A stretch of 64,000 bases of DNA from Mariprofundus sp. KV (GCF_013387475.1 NZ_VWNB01000005.1:1-64000); one strand, 5' to 3'. Positions 27,032 through 36,092 are shown, counted from the first letter of the stretch. Notes: generated by a model from the sequence alone, not told the origin. Translations and numbers: made by a program.

Positions 27032-27850
27032 TCACTGCTGTTGCAACGCATATTGCGCAAAAAGCTGTGACGTTGAGACATTCCGATCCAGATAGAGAGA
27101 GAGCAATTGCAGATCAGCCGCTCCTCCGATCTCCCCGCTAACAATGGTGTCAAAACCGGCTCCACCAATCAACCTTAATCGGGTTGTGATAAACAGCCGA
27201 TCAAGCACCCGATCAGCAATCAGAGTCCTATGCACCTGCGGTCCGGCAATCATATAGGCACTGCGATAACCCTGCTCTATCAACACGCTTTTCACTGCAG
27301 CACCGGACACATCAGGGCTATCGAGCACAAACAGTTCAACGCCTGCAGCTTGAAGTGCCGCACCTCTGGCAGGCTCAGCCCGGTTGCCTGTACATATCAA
27401 AACACGTCGTCCCTGTAGCAGCTTCAGAGCAGCGACAGGAATATCGAGACTATTGGATAGTATCAGCACGTCAGGCTGAGCTCTCAGGCCCGCTGACTTT
27501 CGCCAGTCTCGAAGGTCGGCATATTCATCCTCCTGCCCCACCGGCAACAGATCCTGAGCTTCACCTTTGGCGAGCTGCCTGAAATAGCGGGCAGAGGTGA
27601 TCATCACATCAGCCTGAGCTGCCAGTTCCTGATAGAGCCTCCAGTCGCGACGATTGATGATATCCGTAGGTACCTGTGACTGCGATGGGCGCTCCGTGGT
27701 GAGCGAGATACGTCCATCGAGACTGGTGATGTAGTTGGAGTAGATCAGCAGATCACCATCGGCAGCCTGCCTGTGCAGGTTCAAGCCAAGGTAGAGCCCT
27801 TGAAGCGGCCTCTCCTCCTCAGTCGGCGGATAGAGTGATAGCACGGTCAC
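27032..27850 (-). CDS. RibD C-terminal domain / dihydrofolate-reductase-fold protein
   Basis: About 272 residues. The pattern LLIYSNYITSLDGRISL near the N-terminus, DVMITSARYFRQL, AYMIAGPQVHRTLIADRVLDRLFITTRLRLIGG fits the RibD_C domain (pyrimidine reductase-like). The deaminase domain of RibD is absent. The start is uncertain: the frame is open to 27937, but that extension overlaps the promoter and SD of the divergent DUF6868-like gene, so a GTG near 27850 (VTVLSLYPP) is more likely. Confidence 0.7.
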   Translation of the reverse strand: MTVLSLYPPTEEERPLQGLYLGLNLHRQAADGDLLIYSNYITSLDGRISLTTERPSQSQVPTDIINRRDWRLYQELAAQADVMITSARYFRQLAKGEAQDLLPVGQEDEYADLRDWRKSAGLRAQPDVLILSNSLDIPVAALKLLQGRRVLICTGNRAEPARGAALQAAGVELFVLDSPDVSGAAVKSVLIEQGYRSAYMIAGPQVHRTLIADRVLDRLFITTRLRLIGGAGFDTIVSGEIGGAADLQLLSLYLDRNVSTSQLFAQYALQQQ

Positions 27851-27912
27851 GCTGGCAGAGCCGCTGACGCATTTGCCGATGAAAGAATAAAAGCAGCCAT
27901 AGAGCCATAGAC

Positions 27913-27918
27913 TATAAT
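27913..27918 (+). promoter_or_regulatory. Candidate -10 element of the DUF6868-like gene
   Basis: A perfect TATAAT 34 bases before the ATG at 27952, with SD GGAGGT at 27941-27946. The -35 region is poor. Confidence 0.4.
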
Positions 27919-27951
27919 GGTAATGAAGGCTGTTCACAACGGAGGTATTCC

Positions 27952-28353
27952 ATGGCTATTGCCATGTTTCGCGATCTGTTTTTCTGCTCTGCCATCATCC
28001 ATATCGGACTACTGCTCTGGTGGCTTCTCTTCTTCAGGGAAGCTCTGAATATCTACGTCCATGTAGTTCTTCAGCACGCAAAGGCAAAAGCGTGGTTTTT
28101 CCTTTGCTTACAAAACCAAGCACTTACTGTGCATATTTTGGCAAGCCATCCATGGCTTGCACGGATACGCTGACTTTTTCAGAGCATCCTTAGCTTTGCC
28201 CGTGATCTGATCTATCGCATGCACAGCCGTTTTTTCAAACTTCCGGATGCGACGTTTGATGCCATCCACTACGGCGGCATGGCCGTCTACAAACTATGCA
28301 TCTTCATTTTCACTATTGTCCCCTACTTTGCCTTGCTGATTATCAGCCCATAA
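27952..28353 (+). pseudogene. DUF6868-like small membrane protein gene broken by an insertion
   Basis: The first ~30 codons (MAIAMFRDLFFCSAIIHIGLLLW...) and a downstream in-frame stretch from about 28186 to a TAA at 28351-28353 (LSFARDLIYRMHSRFFKLP, FDAIHYGGMAVYK, FTIVPYFALLI) together make one 80-85 residue two-TM protein of the DUF6868 type. They are separated by about 140 bases of non-matching sequence with strong hairpins and an in-frame TGA at 28171. Both halves stay in the same frame. As it stands only a 73-residue product with an unrelated tail would be made. Assignment to DUF6868 is from memory of the family pattern. Confidence 0.7.
28045..28188. mobile_element. Short hairpin-bearing insertion (MITE/REP-like) in the DUF6868-like gene
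   Basis: Within the break are GCAAGCCAT-CC-ATGGCTTGC (28141-28160), a perfect 9-bp stem, and an imperfect hairpin of GCAAAGG (from 28078) with CCTTTGC (ending near 28108). No coding capacity for a transposase. The exact ends cannot be fixed; a clear target-site duplication is not seen. TTCAG occurs near both ends (28033 and 28178). Confidence 0.5.
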
Positions 28354-28368
28354 ATAACACTCGGGCTT

Positions 28369-28779
28369 ATGCAGGAGAAAAGCACCATCATTGAGCAGTT
28401 GCGGCAGTGGAGCGTCAGATTGAAAACCGGTCTGCAAACGCTCTACCTGTGCGGCAAACATCCTGAAACACCGAGGCTGGCCAAGACCATTGCTATCATT
28501 GTTGTCGTCTACGCCTTAAGCCCAATCGATCTGATTCCCGACTTTATTCCCGTCATCGGTTATCTGGATGATCTGCTACTGGTTCCGGCAGGTATCTGGT
28601 TAGCCATTCACCTGATTCCCGATCCCATCTGGCAGGCCTGCAGAGAGGAGGCGCTTCGCCATCCGATGCAGCTGCCGATAAACCGTACAGCAGCTATCTT
28701 TGTGGTCATCTTCTGGCTGATTATTCTGGCCCTGCTGTTATGGCTGTGGCTAGAGCCAGATTCAGCCGCTAGTCTCTAA
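28369..28779 (+). CDS. YkvA-like DUF1232 membrane protein
   Basis: 136 residues. The conserved DUF1232 core VVVYALSPIDLIPDFIPVIGYLDDLLLVPAGIWLAIHLIP is complete; a further TM helix (FVVIFWLIILALLLWLWL) closes the protein. Membrane location; biochemical function unknown. It lies 15 bases after the broken DUF6868-like gene. Confidence 0.9.
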   Translation: MQEKSTIIEQLRQWSVRLKTGLQTLYLCGKHPETPRLAKTIAIIVVVYALSPIDLIPDFIPVIGYLDDLLLVPAGIWLAIHLIPDPIWQACREEALRHPMQLPINRTAAIFVVIFWLIILALLLWLWLEPDSAASL

Positions 28780-28798
28780 CCTGAATCAAGGAGCTCCT

Positions 28799-29554
28799 AT
28801 GTCCCCATTGCGTTTTGTTCAATCCGGCCTGTTCGCCACCACCCTGCTTATCACCACCCCTGCAACTGCCGGCTGGATGGATCAGCTCGGTGGCGCTGTC
28901 GATACCTACAACAAGGCCACGCAAGGCAGCACAGCCACTGCCACAGCATCATTAACCAACAGCGATATGATTGCAGGGCTTAAAGATGCACTGCGGGTCG
29001 GCTCTGAACAGGTGGTCGGACAACTCAGCAAAAACGACGGGTTCAACAGTGATCCGAAAATTCATATCCCCCTCCCTGAGAGCATGCAGCACGTGAAATC
29101 GGCTCTCTCAGCAGTCGGCATGGGTTATATGATGGATGATCTGGAGCTGAAACTGAATCGCGCTGCCGAGGTGGCGACCCCCAAAGCCAAACGCATCTTC
29201 GCAGATTCGATCAAAGCGATGACCATTGATGATGCCAAAAACATCCTCAGTGGCCCGGATGATGCCGCCACCCAGTACTTCAAAGGCAAGATGAGCAAGC
29301 CGCTCTCGGCAGAGATGCGCCCTATCGTACAGAGTGCACTGAATGAAGCCGGAGCCGTGCAGGCCTATGACTCCGTGATGGGTGAATACAGCTCACTGCC
29401 TTTCGTACCTGATGTAAAAGCCAACCTCACCCAGCATGTACTTGATCTGGGACTGCAGGGCATATTCCTCTACATGGCCGAAGAGGAGGCCGCGATCCGT
29501 AAAAATCCGGCCAAGCGCACCACCGACATCCTGCGAAAAGTATTCAGCCGCTAA
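28799..29554 (+). CDS. DUF4197 exported protein
   Basis: 251 residues. Signal peptide ending ATAG followed by WMDQLGG; the family hallmarks LKDALRVGSEQVVGQLSKNDGFNSDPKIHIPLPESM and AKRIFADSIKAMTIDDAKNILSGPDDAATQYFK are all present, as is the C-terminal DLGLQGIFLYMAEEEAAIRKNPAKRTTDILRKVF. Periplasmic, function unknown. SD AAGGAG at 7 bases. Confidence 0.92.
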   Translation: MSPLRFVQSGLFATTLLITTPATAGWMDQLGGAVDTYNKATQGSTATATASLTNSDMIAGLKDALRVGSEQVVGQLSKNDGFNSDPKIHIPLPESMQHVKSALSAVGMGYMMDDLELKLNRAAEVATPKAKRIFADSIKAMTIDDAKNILSGPDDAATQYFKGKMSKPLSAEMRPIVQSALNEAGAVQAYDSVMGEYSSLPFVPDVKANLTQHVLDLGLQGIFLYMAEEEAAIRKNPAKRTTDILRKVFSR

Positions 29555-29749
29555 CCACACTTCGTATGTAAATCGGGTGAAATCCGGGGTTGCTAACGTT
29601 GTTGTAACGTTCTACGTCGCTTCTCTACACATAAGAAAAAGTCCGACAGGACCCATGCATTTTATTTAGAAGAAGCTATACTCTCTAAACTGATTGGAAG
29701 ATCAGCGCCCCCTATACATCAACAGCAGAGCAGGAGCAGCATCAGGGCT

Positions 29750-30412
29750 ATGGTTCAACAGCAAGACAGTACGCTATCACGTGGATGGAGAGTGATCTCA
29801 ACCATCGACTCTTCGCACTCACTTATCAGTTGGGTGGGCATCACACTGACCACCTTTATCGCGGCTATTGTTGCCGATATGGCTCACGCTTCAAAATCGA
29901 CCGTAGTGATCATCGGGGTGGCTGTATTTATTCTCACTACCCTGCTGGTGATGACTATACTCGGTCGACGTAAAGCGGTGGAAGAGAAGAGGATGATCGA
30001 CAGCACTGCCAAAATATCTCTTCTTCAACTGCGCAGTGAGGCACTTTTGAGAGGCTGGAATTTCAGCCGGGGCAGCGAGCAGACGCTGGAGTTTACCCTG
30101 ACCGTCAGTCAGGCCGCACTGGATTGTCAGATCGAGTTCTGGGGGCGCAAAGAAATTGACGCCGCAGAGGAGGTAATCCGATCCAATCCGCTGCAACCGA
30201 TTCCCGCTGGTCACTGGTTAGAGTTTGCCGTTGAACCGGTCCGCTTTGTCACCTCAACGGACAACTATTTCACTCGCAGTTATGAGTTCCCTTCACTGGA
30301 GAAAAAAGGCTACCTCGATCTGCATCTGAACCGCGAGCAGGCTCTTATATGGTTAGATACGACTGCAGAATCCTCCAGAAATCCAGACCTGAAAAGCCAG
30401 CCAACTGATTAA
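29750..30412 (+). CDS. Unrecognised two-TM protein
   Basis: 220 residues that I do not recognise. Two membrane helices near the N-terminus (about 25-47 and 52-73) precede a soluble, probably cytoplasmic domain of about 145 residues with alternating hydrophobic strands (LEFTLTVSQAALDCQIEFWGRKEI, HWLEFAVEPVRFVTS). No motif suggests an enzyme. The segment 29555-29749 before it holds no gene. It ends 7 bases before the first of three hairpins. Confidence 0.6.
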   Translation: MVQQQDSTLSRGWRVISTIDSSHSLISWVGITLTTFIAAIVADMAHASKSTVVIIGVAVFILTTLLVMTILGRRKAVEEKRMIDSTAKISLLQLRSEALLRGWNFSRGSEQTLEFTLTVSQAALDCQIEFWGRKEIDAAEEVIRSNPLQPIPAGHWLEFAVEPVRFVTSTDNYFTRSYEFPSLEKKGYLDLHLNREQALIWLDTTAESSRNPDLKSQPTD

Positions 30413-30418
30413 TTACCA

Positions 30419-30485
30419 CAAATCTACAGGACAGTAGATTTGGACGACGATTAGTCGCCCTCAGGGATAGCGGCAGGAGCCGCTA
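30419..30485. terminator. Three consecutive hairpins between convergent genes
   Basis: CAAATCTAC/GTAGATTTG (30419-30442), GGACGAC/GTCGCCC with one mismatch (30442-30460) and TAGCGGC-AGGA-GCCGCTA (30468-30485) stand side by side between the stops of the unknown two-TM gene and the muralytic lipoprotein gene. None has a U-tract, so termination in both directions is only a suggestion. Confidence 0.45.
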
Positions 30486-30486
30486 G

Positions 30487-31086
30487 TCAGAACCAGCTAC
30501 CATCATCGAGGTCATCTTTGCAGCGTCTTAGCTGTTTATCATAGATGGCAGCCTTGCGTTTGACCTTTTGAGACACCTTAATCAGCCACGGTTTTTTGTT
30601 ATAGGTTTTACGTTTCCAGCCACCATGCCCTTCATGATAGGCAAGATACTGATTGTAGGCATCCCACTTGGAGATGCCGAGGGTTTTCTGTGAGTAGGTG
30701 CCATACCAGCCGATGAAATCGGTGGCATCTTCGAAATCATCACGATCTGCCCCCCAGTTGCCGGTCTGATCAATATACCAGTCCCAGGTCTCATCTTTAA
30801 CCTGGGCATAACCGTAAGCGGTAGTGATACGGCCATAGGGGATAAAGCCCAGTATCCAGTCACGCGGGGTTTTCGCCTCAGCCCGGAAACGGGACTCCTG
30901 CCACATGATCGCCATCTGCACATGCACCGGTACGCCCCACTTCTCAAAGGAGTCGTTGGCATACTCATACCAGTCATCTTTCTCTTTAAAAATTGAGCAT
31001 ACATCATCAACATTTTTCGGCGGCCCACTGGCACAGCCAACCAGAGCAAACAGAGAAAAGATCAGTAGCAGCCTGGTCAGTGACAT
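30487..31086 (-). CDS. Lytic-transglycosylase-like (SLT) lipoprotein
   Basis: 199 residues. Lipoprotein signal MSLTRLLLIFSLFALVGCAS. Then MAIMWQESRFRAEA with the catalytic Glu of SLT lysozyme folds, AYGYAQVKDETWDWYIDQTG and YLAYHEGHGGWKR typical of a COG4764-like branch. Likely cuts peptidoglycan glycan strands in the periplasm. ATG 31086 lies two bases after the stop of the large oxidoreductase, so it probably shares its transcript; the longer open frame up to 31149 only covers the end of that gene. Confidence 0.85.
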   Translation of the reverse strand: MSLTRLLLIFSLFALVGCASGPPKNVDDVCSIFKEKDDWYEYANDSFEKWGVPVHVQMAIMWQESRFRAEAKTPRDWILGFIPYGRITTAYGYAQVKDETWDWYIDQTGNWGADRDDFEDATDFIGWYGTYSQKTLGISKWDAYNQYLAYHEGHGGWKRKTYNKKPWLIKVSQKVKRKAAIYDKQLRRCKDDLDDGSWF

Positions 31087-31088
31087 AT

Positions 31089-34000
31089 CTACATCAGCAC
31101 CCGTTCGATGCCGCCATTTTTCACCTTCTGAATAAACTGCTTCTGCCAATCTTCACCATGCAGGTGTCTGGCCAGTTCAATGACAATGTAATCTGCACTC
31201 ACACCACTCTGATCTTCCAGACGGGAGAGTCCCTGGAAACATGACGGGCAGGAAGTGAGGATCTTCTGCGGGTTTTCACCGGGCATCTGTGCCTTGGCAA
31301 GCTCCATCTGCTCCTCTTTACGTGTACGGATCTTGCCGGCGATCTGAGGATGTGCAACAGCCATCGTACCCGCCTCACCACAACAATCTTCCGACTTCAC
31401 CGCATCCTGACCGAGCAGCGATTCGATCGCCGCTTTGGTGCCATGACGTTTCAGTGGCGAGTGGCACGGTACGTGGTACATATACTCCACACCACTGACA
31501 CGTTCGGTCTTCACTCCCTGCTCCATCAGGTACTCATGAATATCGATCAGCGGCGTATCCGGGAACACCTGCCCCAGCTCATACTTGGTCAGCTGATCAT
31601 AACAGGTGCCGCAGGAGACAATCACCGCCTCAAAATCGAGGTAGGAGAGCACCTTCTTCATACGGTGGAAGAGCACCCGGTTATCATAGGTAATCTGATC
31701 ACCGCGCTCATGATCGCCACCTGCCGTAGAGGGGTAGCCGCAGCAGAGGTAGGAGGGTGGCAACACCACATTCACACCGAGATCATAGAGCATCGCCTGC
31801 GTGGCCAGCCCGACCTGAGAAAAGAGACGCTCAGAGCCACAGCCGGGGAAGTAGAATACCGCCCGCCCATTGGCTTTTTTCGGATCACGCAGAATCGGAA
31901 TCATATTCTTGTCACTCGATTCAAGACCCAGCTTCTGACGCGCCGTACCGGCCTGCAGGGCTGGCAGTGGTCGCTCGATGAAATTGATCACCTGCGCCTG
32001 AATACCCTCCAGATTACGACTGGCAGCCGGCTCATTTTTCACCAGACCGGCCATTTTACCCAGCCGGTTGAGCATACGGTGCCCCGCATAACCCCAGCGA
32101 ATAACAACCTCGCGCATCAGTCGAACGGCATTGGGATTCTGCAGGGTGAGGAACATCAGTGAGAATCTGGAGCCAATATTGAATCTGGCCTGCCCCTTAT
32201 CCTTGAGCAGTGCTCGCATGCGTTCGGTCACATCACCGAAATCGATATTCACCGGACAAGGGCTTTCACATTTATGGCAGATCGTGCAGTGGTCTGCGAC
32301 ATCCTGCATGCCTGCAAACTGCTCAAAAGAGATACCTGAGCCGGTCTGTGACTCATAGAGAAACGCCTCGATCATCGCGCCACTCGCCTGAATCTTGTTA
32401 CGCGGACTGTAGAGCATATTGGCGCGCGGGAAGTGGGTGTTACAGACCGGCTTGCACTTACCACAACGCAGGCATGGTGAGATCGCTTCGGAGAGGTCGG
32501 TAAGATCAGCCGCCTCGAGAATCATCGACTCCATCTCCAGCAGATTAAAACTCGGCGTATAACTCAGCTGCAGATCGGTATCGGGCATCAGTTTGCCACG
32601 GTTAAAGAGATGATTCGGATCAACGCGTTTGAGGTACTCGGCTGTCTCGACCAACAGGTTCTTATCCATGTACTCCAGTTTGGTAATGCCGATACCATGT
32701 TCACCGGAGATCACACCACCAAGCTCCACCGCTTTGGCCATCACCTTCTCAACCACGCGATGCGCCTTTTTCATCATGCCATAATCGTTGGAGTTGACCG
32801 GAATATTGGTGTGCACATTGCCATCTCCGGCATGCATATGGGTGGCAACCACAATACGACTGGAGAGTGCTTTTTTATGCGCTCTGTTAACGCCATCAAT
32901 CAGAGCGTCGTGACCACGCAACATATCGTGTAGCGGCTTCTGCACGGTCTCACGGTAGGAGACACGCAGTGCAGAGCGCTGAATGACACGGAACAGCGCT
33001 TCAGAACGTTTGTATTTGATACCCTCAAGCAGGTGGGCTACTTCCCAGGCAGGTTCATCCATACCTTTCAGCAGTCGGCACCAGTTCTCTCTGGTCTCGG
33101 CAATCAGTGTGATACATTGATCAAGTTTTTCGGTCAGATAGGGATCATCATCAAGATCCAGATCGCTGGTCTCCAGTCGGTTACCGCTGATACGCGAACG
33201 CGCATCGGTGAGATAGGCCGAGATCGCCTCAATGGCATCTTTCTTATTGAGAATGGAGTTCTCGATATTCAGATGTTCCACGTAATCGTTATATTCAGAG
33301 AGACGATCCAGCGGAATCACCACATCCTCATTCATCTTGAAGGCGCGCGTATGTTTGGCAATGGCAGCCATGCGGCCCCGGTCACCCCAGAAACGCTTGC
33401 GGTCAGCCTCGCTGGTAGCGACAAAACCTTCACCATTACCGTTGGAGGCAATGCGGCAGATGTCAGCACAGGCTTTGGCAACGGCATGCTCATCATCACC
33501 GGAGACATCGATCAGCAACACCACACGTGGCGCCTGACGACGTGTGGCTTTGGAGATATATTCAATCGCTTTGACATACTTCTCGTCAAAGTGCTCCAGC
33601 CCCTCAAGGTGGGCTCCCTCCAGCGCATCAACGTGGTGCTTGATCTTCACCATCGCCTTGGTTGCGTCACTCAGCTCCTGGCCGAAAAACTCACAGCAGA
33701 CGGTACGGGTAACTTCAAAAGAGCGGTGCAGTACAAAGGTCGCTTCAACAATAAAGCCATCGGTGCCCTCTTTCTGCACACCGGGAAGTCCACCCATCGC
33801 TTTGCGCGTCACATCCTTGCCCAGCCCCGGTTTACGGAACACCGAGCCTTTGATGGTCAAGATCTCTTCAGATAGCTGTGCTCCGGACCTGGCATCGGTT
33901 TTGGTCAGCCTGAAACTGACCTCAGCCTCATCATGCACCTTGCCCATATTATGGTTAATACGCTCCACCAGCAGCCAGTTGCCATCGGGTGTCACCATCT

Positions 34001-34898
34001 TCCAGGAGAGCAGGTTATCTACACAGGTTCCCCAGATCACCGCATGTTTACCACCGGCATTGGAGGCGACATTGCCGCCAATAGTACAGGCCCAGAGACT
34101 GGTCGGATCGGTGGCAAAGACATGCGGCCGACTCGCCTCCATTACCTTACCGGTCACCGCACCGGCACCGGCAGTGATGGTTGCCACCTCACCCTTGCTG
34201 CCCACATCCTGCGTGATGATCGGACCGATCTGATCCAGCTTCTCAACATTGATAATCACAGCATTATTGGAGAGCGGTACAGAACCACCGCAGAGGCCTG
34301 TTCCGCCACCGCGCGGGATTACCACCAGATCCAGCTCGGCAGTCGCACGCACCAGACCGGCAATCTCTTCTGCAGAGTCAGGAGTAAGCACACAGAACGG
34401 TGCATGATGACGCCAGTCGGTAGCATCAGTGGCATGATGGGTAAGCGTATAGGCATCAAAATGGACATTATTGACGTGGGTGAATTTTGCAAAAGCACGA
34501 CGTGCTTTTTTGCGCTTGGCAGGCTCCTGATCAAACCAGGCGTAGAAATCTTCAAGCATGCGCCCGGTGCAGGCGGCCATCTTCTGTGCACGCGGATTTT
34601 CCGATGCGCCCTGCGTAATACGGGCCAGACGATCATAGTGACGACGGTACATCTGCTGGCGTCGTTTCTGGTTATTCAGCAGATCGTTGCGCAAAAATAC
34701 GTTACGCTCAACCACCCAGAGATCACCGAGAATCTCAAACAGCATCCGCGCAGAACGCCCGGTACGGCGCTGGGTGCGCAATACGTTCATATCATCCCAG
34801 GCATCCTCGCCCAAAAAGCGGATGACAATTTCCCGGTCAGAATATGATGTGTAGTTGTAAGGTATCTCGCGAATATTCTCGGACAAACATATCTCCAT
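31089..34898 (-). CDS. Large FAD-linked oxidoreductase with DUF3683, FAD-oxidase, 4Fe-4S and two CCG domains
   Basis: 1269 residues. An N-terminal DUF3683 domain (about 1-130, IPYNYTSYSDREIVIRFLG) precedes an FAD-binding PCMH domain with GGGTGLCGG and GGNVASNAGG. An FAD-oxidase C domain with HMHAGDGNVHTNIPV and SGEHGIG follows (to about 740). A 4Fe-4S pair CLRCGKCKPVC and CTICHKCESPCP, then two CCG (heterodisulfide-reductase-like) domains at CCGYPSTAGGDHER and HVPCHSP...DCCGEAG, complete it. This is the layout of D-lactate/glycolate-type dehydrogenases that feed electrons to the quinone pool, fused into one chain; the substrate is not known. No TM helix. Confidence 0.9.
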   Translation of the reverse strand: MEICLSENIREIPYNYTSYSDREIVIRFLGEDAWDDMNVLRTQRRTGRSARMLFEILGDLWVVERNVFLRNDLLNNQKRRQQMYRRHYDRLARITQGASENPRAQKMAACTGRMLEDFYAWFDQEPAKRKKARRAFAKFTHVNNVHFDAYTLTHHATDATDWRHHAPFCVLTPDSAEEIAGLVRATAELDLVVIPRGGGTGLCGGSVPLSNNAVIINVEKLDQIGPIITQDVGSKGEVATITAGAGAVTGKVMEASRPHVFATDPTSLWACTIGGNVASNAGGKHAVIWGTCVDNLLSWKMVTPDGNWLLVERINHNMGKVHDEAEVSFRLTKTDARSGAQLSEEILTIKGSVFRKPGLGKDVTRKAMGGLPGVQKEGTDGFIVEATFVLHRSFEVTRTVCCEFFGQELSDATKAMVKIKHHVDALEGAHLEGLEHFDEKYVKAIEYISKATRRQAPRVVLLIDVSGDDEHAVAKACADICRIASNGNGEGFVATSEADRKRFWGDRGRMAAIAKHTRAFKMNEDVVIPLDRLSEYNDYVEHLNIENSILNKKDAIEAISAYLTDARSRISGNRLETSDLDLDDDPYLTEKLDQCITLIAETRENWCRLLKGMDEPAWEVAHLLEGIKYKRSEALFRVIQRSALRVSYRETVQKPLHDMLRGHDALIDGVNRAHKKALSSRIVVATHMHAGDGNVHTNIPVNSNDYGMMKKAHRVVEKVMAKAVELGGVISGEHGIGITKLEYMDKNLLVETAEYLKRVDPNHLFNRGKLMPDTDLQLSYTPSFNLLEMESMILEAADLTDLSEAISPCLRCGKCKPVCNTHFPRANMLYSPRNKIQASGAMIEAFLYESQTGSGISFEQFAGMQDVADHCTICHKCESPCPVNIDFGDVTERMRALLKDKGQARFNIGSRFSLMFLTLQNPNAVRLMREVVIRWGYAGHRMLNRLGKMAGLVKNEPAASRNLEGIQAQVINFIERPLPALQAGTARQKLGLESSDKNMIPILRDPKKANGRAVFYFPGCGSERLFSQVGLATQAMLYDLGVNVVLPPSYLCCGYPSTAGGDHERGDQITYDNRVLFHRMKKVLSYLDFEAVIVSCGTCYDQLTKYELGQVFPDTPLIDIHEYLMEQGVKTERVSGVEYMYHVPCHSPLKRHGTKAAIESLLGQDAVKSEDCCGEAGTMAVAHPQIAGKIRTRKEEQMELAKAQMPGENPQKILTSCPSCFQGLSRLEDQSGVSADYIVIELARHLHGEDWQKQFIQKVKNGGIERVLM

Positions 34899-34978
34899 AT
34901 TTGGGCGTTAATGATGACGCGCGGACGCAGCATAATAAGCATGCGAGATGAATAAAACCTTAATTCTCAAAAGCAGTT

Positions 34979-34992
34979 ATCGCAATTGCGAT
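34979..34992. promoter_or_regulatory. Perfect 14-bp palindrome in a divergent promoter region
   Basis: ATCGCAATTGCGAT is its own reverse complement. It lies 81 bases upstream of the large oxidoreductase start and 109 bases upstream of the small TM gene, so it could be a shared operator. The regulator is unknown. Confidence 0.5.
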
Positions 34993-35100
34993 TTATAGCA
35001 CACTTCAGTGCTCAAAGCAGGCCTGATCATGGTCGGGTGTTCATTCGCAGCCGGCGCCGCTAATATGGCGCGCCTAGACCTTTTTTGTGGAGAGTTGCGA

Positions 35101-35298
35101 ATGAAAACCAGCACCCGTGTCATGGATATCATTATTTTCGCCATATGCCTGTTTACCGTTCTTCTGATGTTTGAATACAGGAACGAGGTTGGCCCTAACA
35201 TGCAGTGGGGCGTCTCCATTCCGCTGGGTCTGATCGGCCTCTTCTTTGGTTTCAGGGCTGCCAACCCCGATATCGTCAGAGGTGAAAAAGAGGATTAA
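35101..35298 (+). CDS. Small two-TM protein, unknown
   Basis: 65 residues: MKTSTRVMDIIIFAICLFTVLLMFEYR, then GVSIPLGLIGLFFGFRAANPDIV and a charged tail GEKED. Two membrane helices. I do not recognise a family. ATG 35101 is chosen because GGAGAG lies 7 bases upstream; the frame is open to 35008 but the extra segment is not hydrophobic-membrane-like in the same way. Confidence 0.6.
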   Translation: MKTSTRVMDIIIFAICLFTVLLMFEYRNEVGPNMQWGVSIPLGLIGLFFGFRAANPDIVRGEKED

Positions 35299-35351
35299 TT
35301 CACAGCCCTCCGTATCTGCGAGGGTGTTTCGAGCTTTCTGAGAGGTGCTCT

Positions 35352-35984
35352 TCAGTATGTCAACAGCGGTGTCTGGTGGATATATGCCGGATGCTCAAGC
35401 TCTCTTAACATAAAATGGGCAACATCGGCACGGGATATTTTTCCCGCTTTAATGCCTCTCAGGTCAGTTAAAACCCGGTATTTGCCTGTAAACTCTGTTC
35501 GCGTCAGTAGCGCTGGCCGCAGAATAGTCCAGTCACAACCACTGGCTCTAATCAGCTCCTCCTGACGGTTCTTATCGTCATACACATGTTTGAGCAGCAC
35601 CGGCCTGGTCACTTTGTCGTAAAAGAAACCGCCATGACCTTCACTATCCCCCGCGCCTATACCTGTAACAGCCAGTAGTCGTTTGACACCAGCTTGCTCC
35701 ATGCCACCAAGAACATTTCTCGTTCCATCAGAGAAGAGATTGACCGGCTTGCTGGATGGCACCATGCCAATCGTAAGACAGACCGCATCCTGGCCGACGC
35801 ATGCCCCCTCAACGATCTTTCTGGTCATGATATCACCAACACGCACCTTAAAATTCCTGTGCACATGCCCCTCAAACACGCGCTTATCCCGAACCAGCGC
35901 TGTAACCTTATGACCTGCATCAATCGCCTGCTTGACCAGCTCCAGACCGATACCACGTGATGCGCCGATAATCAGGATCTTCAT
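35352..35984 (-). CDS. NAD(P)-binding atypical SDR
   Basis: 210 residues. N-terminal MKILIIGASRGIGLELVKQAIDAGHKVTALVRDK is a Rossmann nucleotide loop; AVTGIGAGDSEGHGG and RQEELIRASGCDWTILRPALLT are typical of atypical SDRs of the NAD(P)H-binding (NmrA/biliverdin-reductase-like) group. Catalytic Tyr-Lys is not evident, so it may reduce a special substrate or act as a sensor. SD GGAGGGTGAG precedes ATG 35984. Confidence 0.8.
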   Translation of the reverse strand: MKILIIGASRGIGLELVKQAIDAGHKVTALVRDKRVFEGHVHRNFKVRVGDIMTRKIVEGACVGQDAVCLTIGMVPSSKPVNLFSDGTRNVLGGMEQAGVKRLLAVTGIGAGDSEGHGGFFYDKVTRPVLLKHVYDDKNRQEELIRASGCDWTILRPALLTRTEFTGKYRVLTDLRGIKAGKISRADVAHFMLRELEHPAYIHQTPLLTY

Positions 35985-36055
35985 CTCACCCTCCAGCTGG
36001 CTTGCAGCAAGCACACACTACATATTTGCCATCAGATGGCACCAGCCCCAGACAT

Positions 36056-36092
36056 AAAAAAAGCCCGCCTGACTTTTCGTCAGACGGGCTTT
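36056..36092 (-). terminator. Rho-independent terminator of rpsT
   Basis: Stem AAAGCCCGCCTGAC (36060-36073) with GTCAGACGGGCTTT (36079-36092), loop TTTTC; on the minus strand the hairpin ends in a run of T (A at 36056-36062). It lies 20 bases past the rpsT stop. Confidence 0.9.

Noticed and set aside
31350-34847. Several long plus-strand frames opposite the large oxidoreductase
   Set aside because: All are antisense shadows with no SD or family motif.
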